DNA of 7,797 nt from Oscillospiraceae bacterium. GTDB taxonomy: Bacteria > Bacillota > Clostridia > Oscillospirales > UBA929. Where the stretch lies: positions 1 through 7,797 of the forward strand of contig JAIRML010000067.1 of the NCBI GenBank assembly GCA_031258665.1. The letters run 5' to 3'. The translations under genes and the position numbers were made by a program. A model generated the notes under the pieces. That model did no database searches. It was not told where the DNA came from and was given only the letters and a program-made list of their open reading frames with translations. How positions within the stretch are numbered: the stretch's first letter is position 1; each line of letters opens with the position of its first letter. Below are positions 6,901 to 7,797 of this stretch, in pieces.

Positions 6901-7782
6901 GCACAAATTGCCACCGATAAAATTCAAATGAAGTTTGTTGAATTGTTTACTACAACAGGAGAAAATGTGTTGACTAAAGAGTCGCTGGAAGCGGAAGTCG
7001 ATGTCGCGTTGGATCAATATATAGAAGATTTTAGTGATGAAGAACACATTGTGGAAACGCTGATGGCTCTCAAATTGGAGGTCAAAGATAAAATTACAGA
7101 GAAGCTATATCCGCATCTGGACGCGGCGGCAAAAAATATTTCTGACGCAACCAACGGGCTTGAACTTGACGCGACAATGTTCAAAGAACTGCAAGACAAA
7201 GTCGGCGAAGCTGTTACAGGGTACATTGCTACGGTAACAAATACAATATCCGATAAAGTCGGCACATTTATCGGTGATGCCACTGGCAAGTTGAAAGATC
7301 TTGTACAGACAAAAGGGGAAAAGATTTTAGATGATGTCGGTGAGAAGCTGTCACAAAAAACGTCGGAATTGCTCGATTCGTATTTCCCCACAAAAACCAC
7401 GAAGATAGAAGGCACAAAAAACGCGGGCGGAGAAACATCCAGTTCGACAGACACCATTTTCAAATTTTCGTACAAGGATTATCTGAGATTGTTCTTGTTT
7501 CTGAAACTGGCCTGTGGAGGTTCTGACGGCACAATGCTTCGCATTGCCGATGTCATTCAGCTGAATCTTGGTTCCGGCATGAAAGAATACGCGGTTCATT
7601 ATGGCCGGGCGGGCAGTCCGGCCCACGCCAAGGGCGGCCAGTTCAGGATGAATAAAGCCTACAGCTATGTGGAGCTGAATGTCGCGAGTCGCGCTGGCTG
7701 GCCGGGGATGAGCTGGGCTGAGAGGCCGGAAGGGATGGCGGCGAAGATGGCCGAGTGGAGACGAGGGGGAATGAACGCATAG
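3982..7782 (+). CDS. DUF5702 / TadE-TadG-like protein of a Flp/Tad pilus-type locus, 1266 aa
   Basis: The N terminus (MRFWERNRGSISV) is followed by one hydrophobic segment at residues 10-30 and then VDSARVDLSRAL and LANYDTVLKDVYGLFA. This is the head typical of DUF5702 and TadG-like proteins, which are inserted once in the membrane with the body outside. Residues about 110-620 are mainly charged, probably coiled-coil helix. Further blocks I associate with DUF5702 follow: EYILFG (785-790), IRFLFN (824-829), LAESTIDL (873-880), KVPLLK (888-893), and near the C terminus YKDYLRLFLFL and LRIADVIQLN. Between these last groups, residues about 914-1153 form an AT-rich-coded helical insert. Six cysteines are spread through the body. 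It is likely a minor component or assembly factor of a Tad-type pilus or surface system, although the exact role of DUF5702 is not established. It is first in its transcript, and a ribosome binding site at its stop shows that another gene follows. The protein is long, and I believe longer than most members of the family. Confidence 0.8.
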   Translation: MRFWERNRGSISVMLSIILLPTMTFVGLIVDSARVDLSRALVESAGELTTNAALANYDTVLKDVYGLFAMSQSADDPDAALQENLERYFKNTLQAHDLLESGDGELQSELLGQLQDIFAKSGAQSRDSLLDVGYEAFNAKYVDGSSLANPKILKSQIVEFMKYRGPASIGLSILDSLSIFKKTNAQGEVTNQKLKVDEALGDLGEASGKFYDAIATYDERVEAYRQAEAAFESRMGEIRSKLQAANETIIRYLLMSVDTGDLTHVKKRTVPVTNDEGEEIGTRDVYSLQASGESVSVTGRTDAEYRAQLTDIVGGRDAAERSLYATLSGEIGNLNAYVSAGDIPKINRIFSAYKSYAEYLKKVVKLQGKLENPESAESSVQSVLQDMYAISEAVKAQVNNYKHMIDQKRAEVNEAVVYATHEIVTFDAAQKAIAEEKVRESKFLKLLGGADAISYAIEQGEKVIEELKKVVKENNQLDVGNKAYASESSGNGGKDDFYATMNSTYEKNKAMFKEDDIVEIIRQLQAGRDYLGQVRELVDGYSFYGKSMEEKACDTVDKAIDAVKAKEDVMALARRYGEGTLSSAAVTTECGGFFDQYVVAKVRLPAKSGTVYLKKISESVDGHVVPSFYIYLVSNYGYKKDEDTSADKKMGDNIKSSASDLNKQGKEEAALKTDGVQYSVDIFANSPSVSGGESPGDFEDVDKDDKKGASQQFSNMQGAASDILGVLGGVLEDARDNILVSEYVFQNFSYYTCEKEEDFDPANYKTLTNVKISGENNAIYRTEIEYILFGNQGNKEKKFLWFTTKSATGPESNVAVAKQYIFAIRFLFNSIYALTDKKIDAQTLPPAMTIQAATCGVFPYQLAQVVMKLALSLAESTIDLSDLMDGQKVPLLKSADTWHCSLDGLINKLREEAVDNIKETIERKGTEYIGQLQEAIDDAGEWTVGKVNNLKRTIDSEFTAAVSNTLNTAAASMAQIATDKIQMKFVELFTTTGENVLTKESLEAEVDVALDQYIEDFSDEEHIVETLMALKLEVKDKITEKLYPHLDAAAKNISDATNGLELDATMFKELQDKVGEAVTGYIATVTNTISDKVGTFIGDATGKLKDLVQTKGEKILDDVGEKLSQKTSELLDSYFPTKTTKIEGTKNAGGETSSSTDTIFKFSYKDYLRLFLFLKLACGGSDGTMLRIADVIQLNLGSGMKEYAVHYGRAGSPAHAKGGQFRMNKAYSYVELNVASRAGWPGMSWAERPEGMAAKMAEWRRGGMNA

Positions 7783-7786
7783 GAGG
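7781..7786 (+). promoter_or_regulatory. Ribosome binding site for the next gene of the operon
   Basis: AGGAGG begins inside the stop codon of the DUF5702 gene (TAGGAGG). The 11 bases that remain contain no start codon, so the next gene should begin at or just beyond the right edge. This tight spacing implies co-transcription. Confidence 0.65.
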
Positions 7787-7797
7787 ACGAGAGCAAA

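Overview
The window holds two large divergent genes, separated by about 616 bases of regulatory DNA. The likely source is a G+C-rich anaerobic Firmicute of the class Clostridia. Both genes have AGGAGG-type ribosome binding sites, the promoters have sigma-A-like -10 boxes, and the right-hand protein belongs to DUF5702, a family I know from Clostridia. Species or genus cannot be read from this window.

Left part (1-3365, minus strand): one uninterrupted reading frame of at least 1121 codons runs off the left edge. It encodes a secreted, multidomain glycoside hydrolase of the GH127/DUF1680 superfamily, the beta-L-arabinofuranosidase type. The Glu/Cys/Cys-Cys zinc and catalytic residues are intact. 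A beta-sandwich, a fibronectin-III-like module and a laminin-G/concanavalin-like module follow the catalytic part, and a second copy of the last module is starting when the window ends.

Middle (3366-3981): the leftward gene has a -10 box of exact consensus, a weak -35 and a cre-like dyad inside the spacer, which suggests control by carbon source. The rightward gene has a promoter matching TTGACA/TATAAT exactly (18-base spacer) and a roughly 190-base leader. The leader carries four copies of a 13-base purine-rich repeat and a perfect 9-bp GC-rich hairpin just before the ribosome binding site. Between the two promoters lie an A6T6 palindrome and a terminator-like hairpin that serves no obvious gene.

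Right part (3982-7782, plus strand): a 1266-residue DUF5702/TadE-TadG-like protein, membrane-anchored at its N terminus, of the kind found in Flp/Tad pilus loci. It is mostly helical. Between conserved family blocks it carries a segment of about 240 residues encoded by clearly AT-richer DNA. A strong ribosome binding site overlapping its stop codon shows that the operon continues to the right.

Nothing proves that the two genes cooperate. A secreted plant-polymer hydrolase beside a surface or pilus-associated protein would fit a lifestyle of attaching to and degrading plant or glycoprotein material, but this is inference. No RNA genes, insertion sequences or CRISPR arrays were seen.
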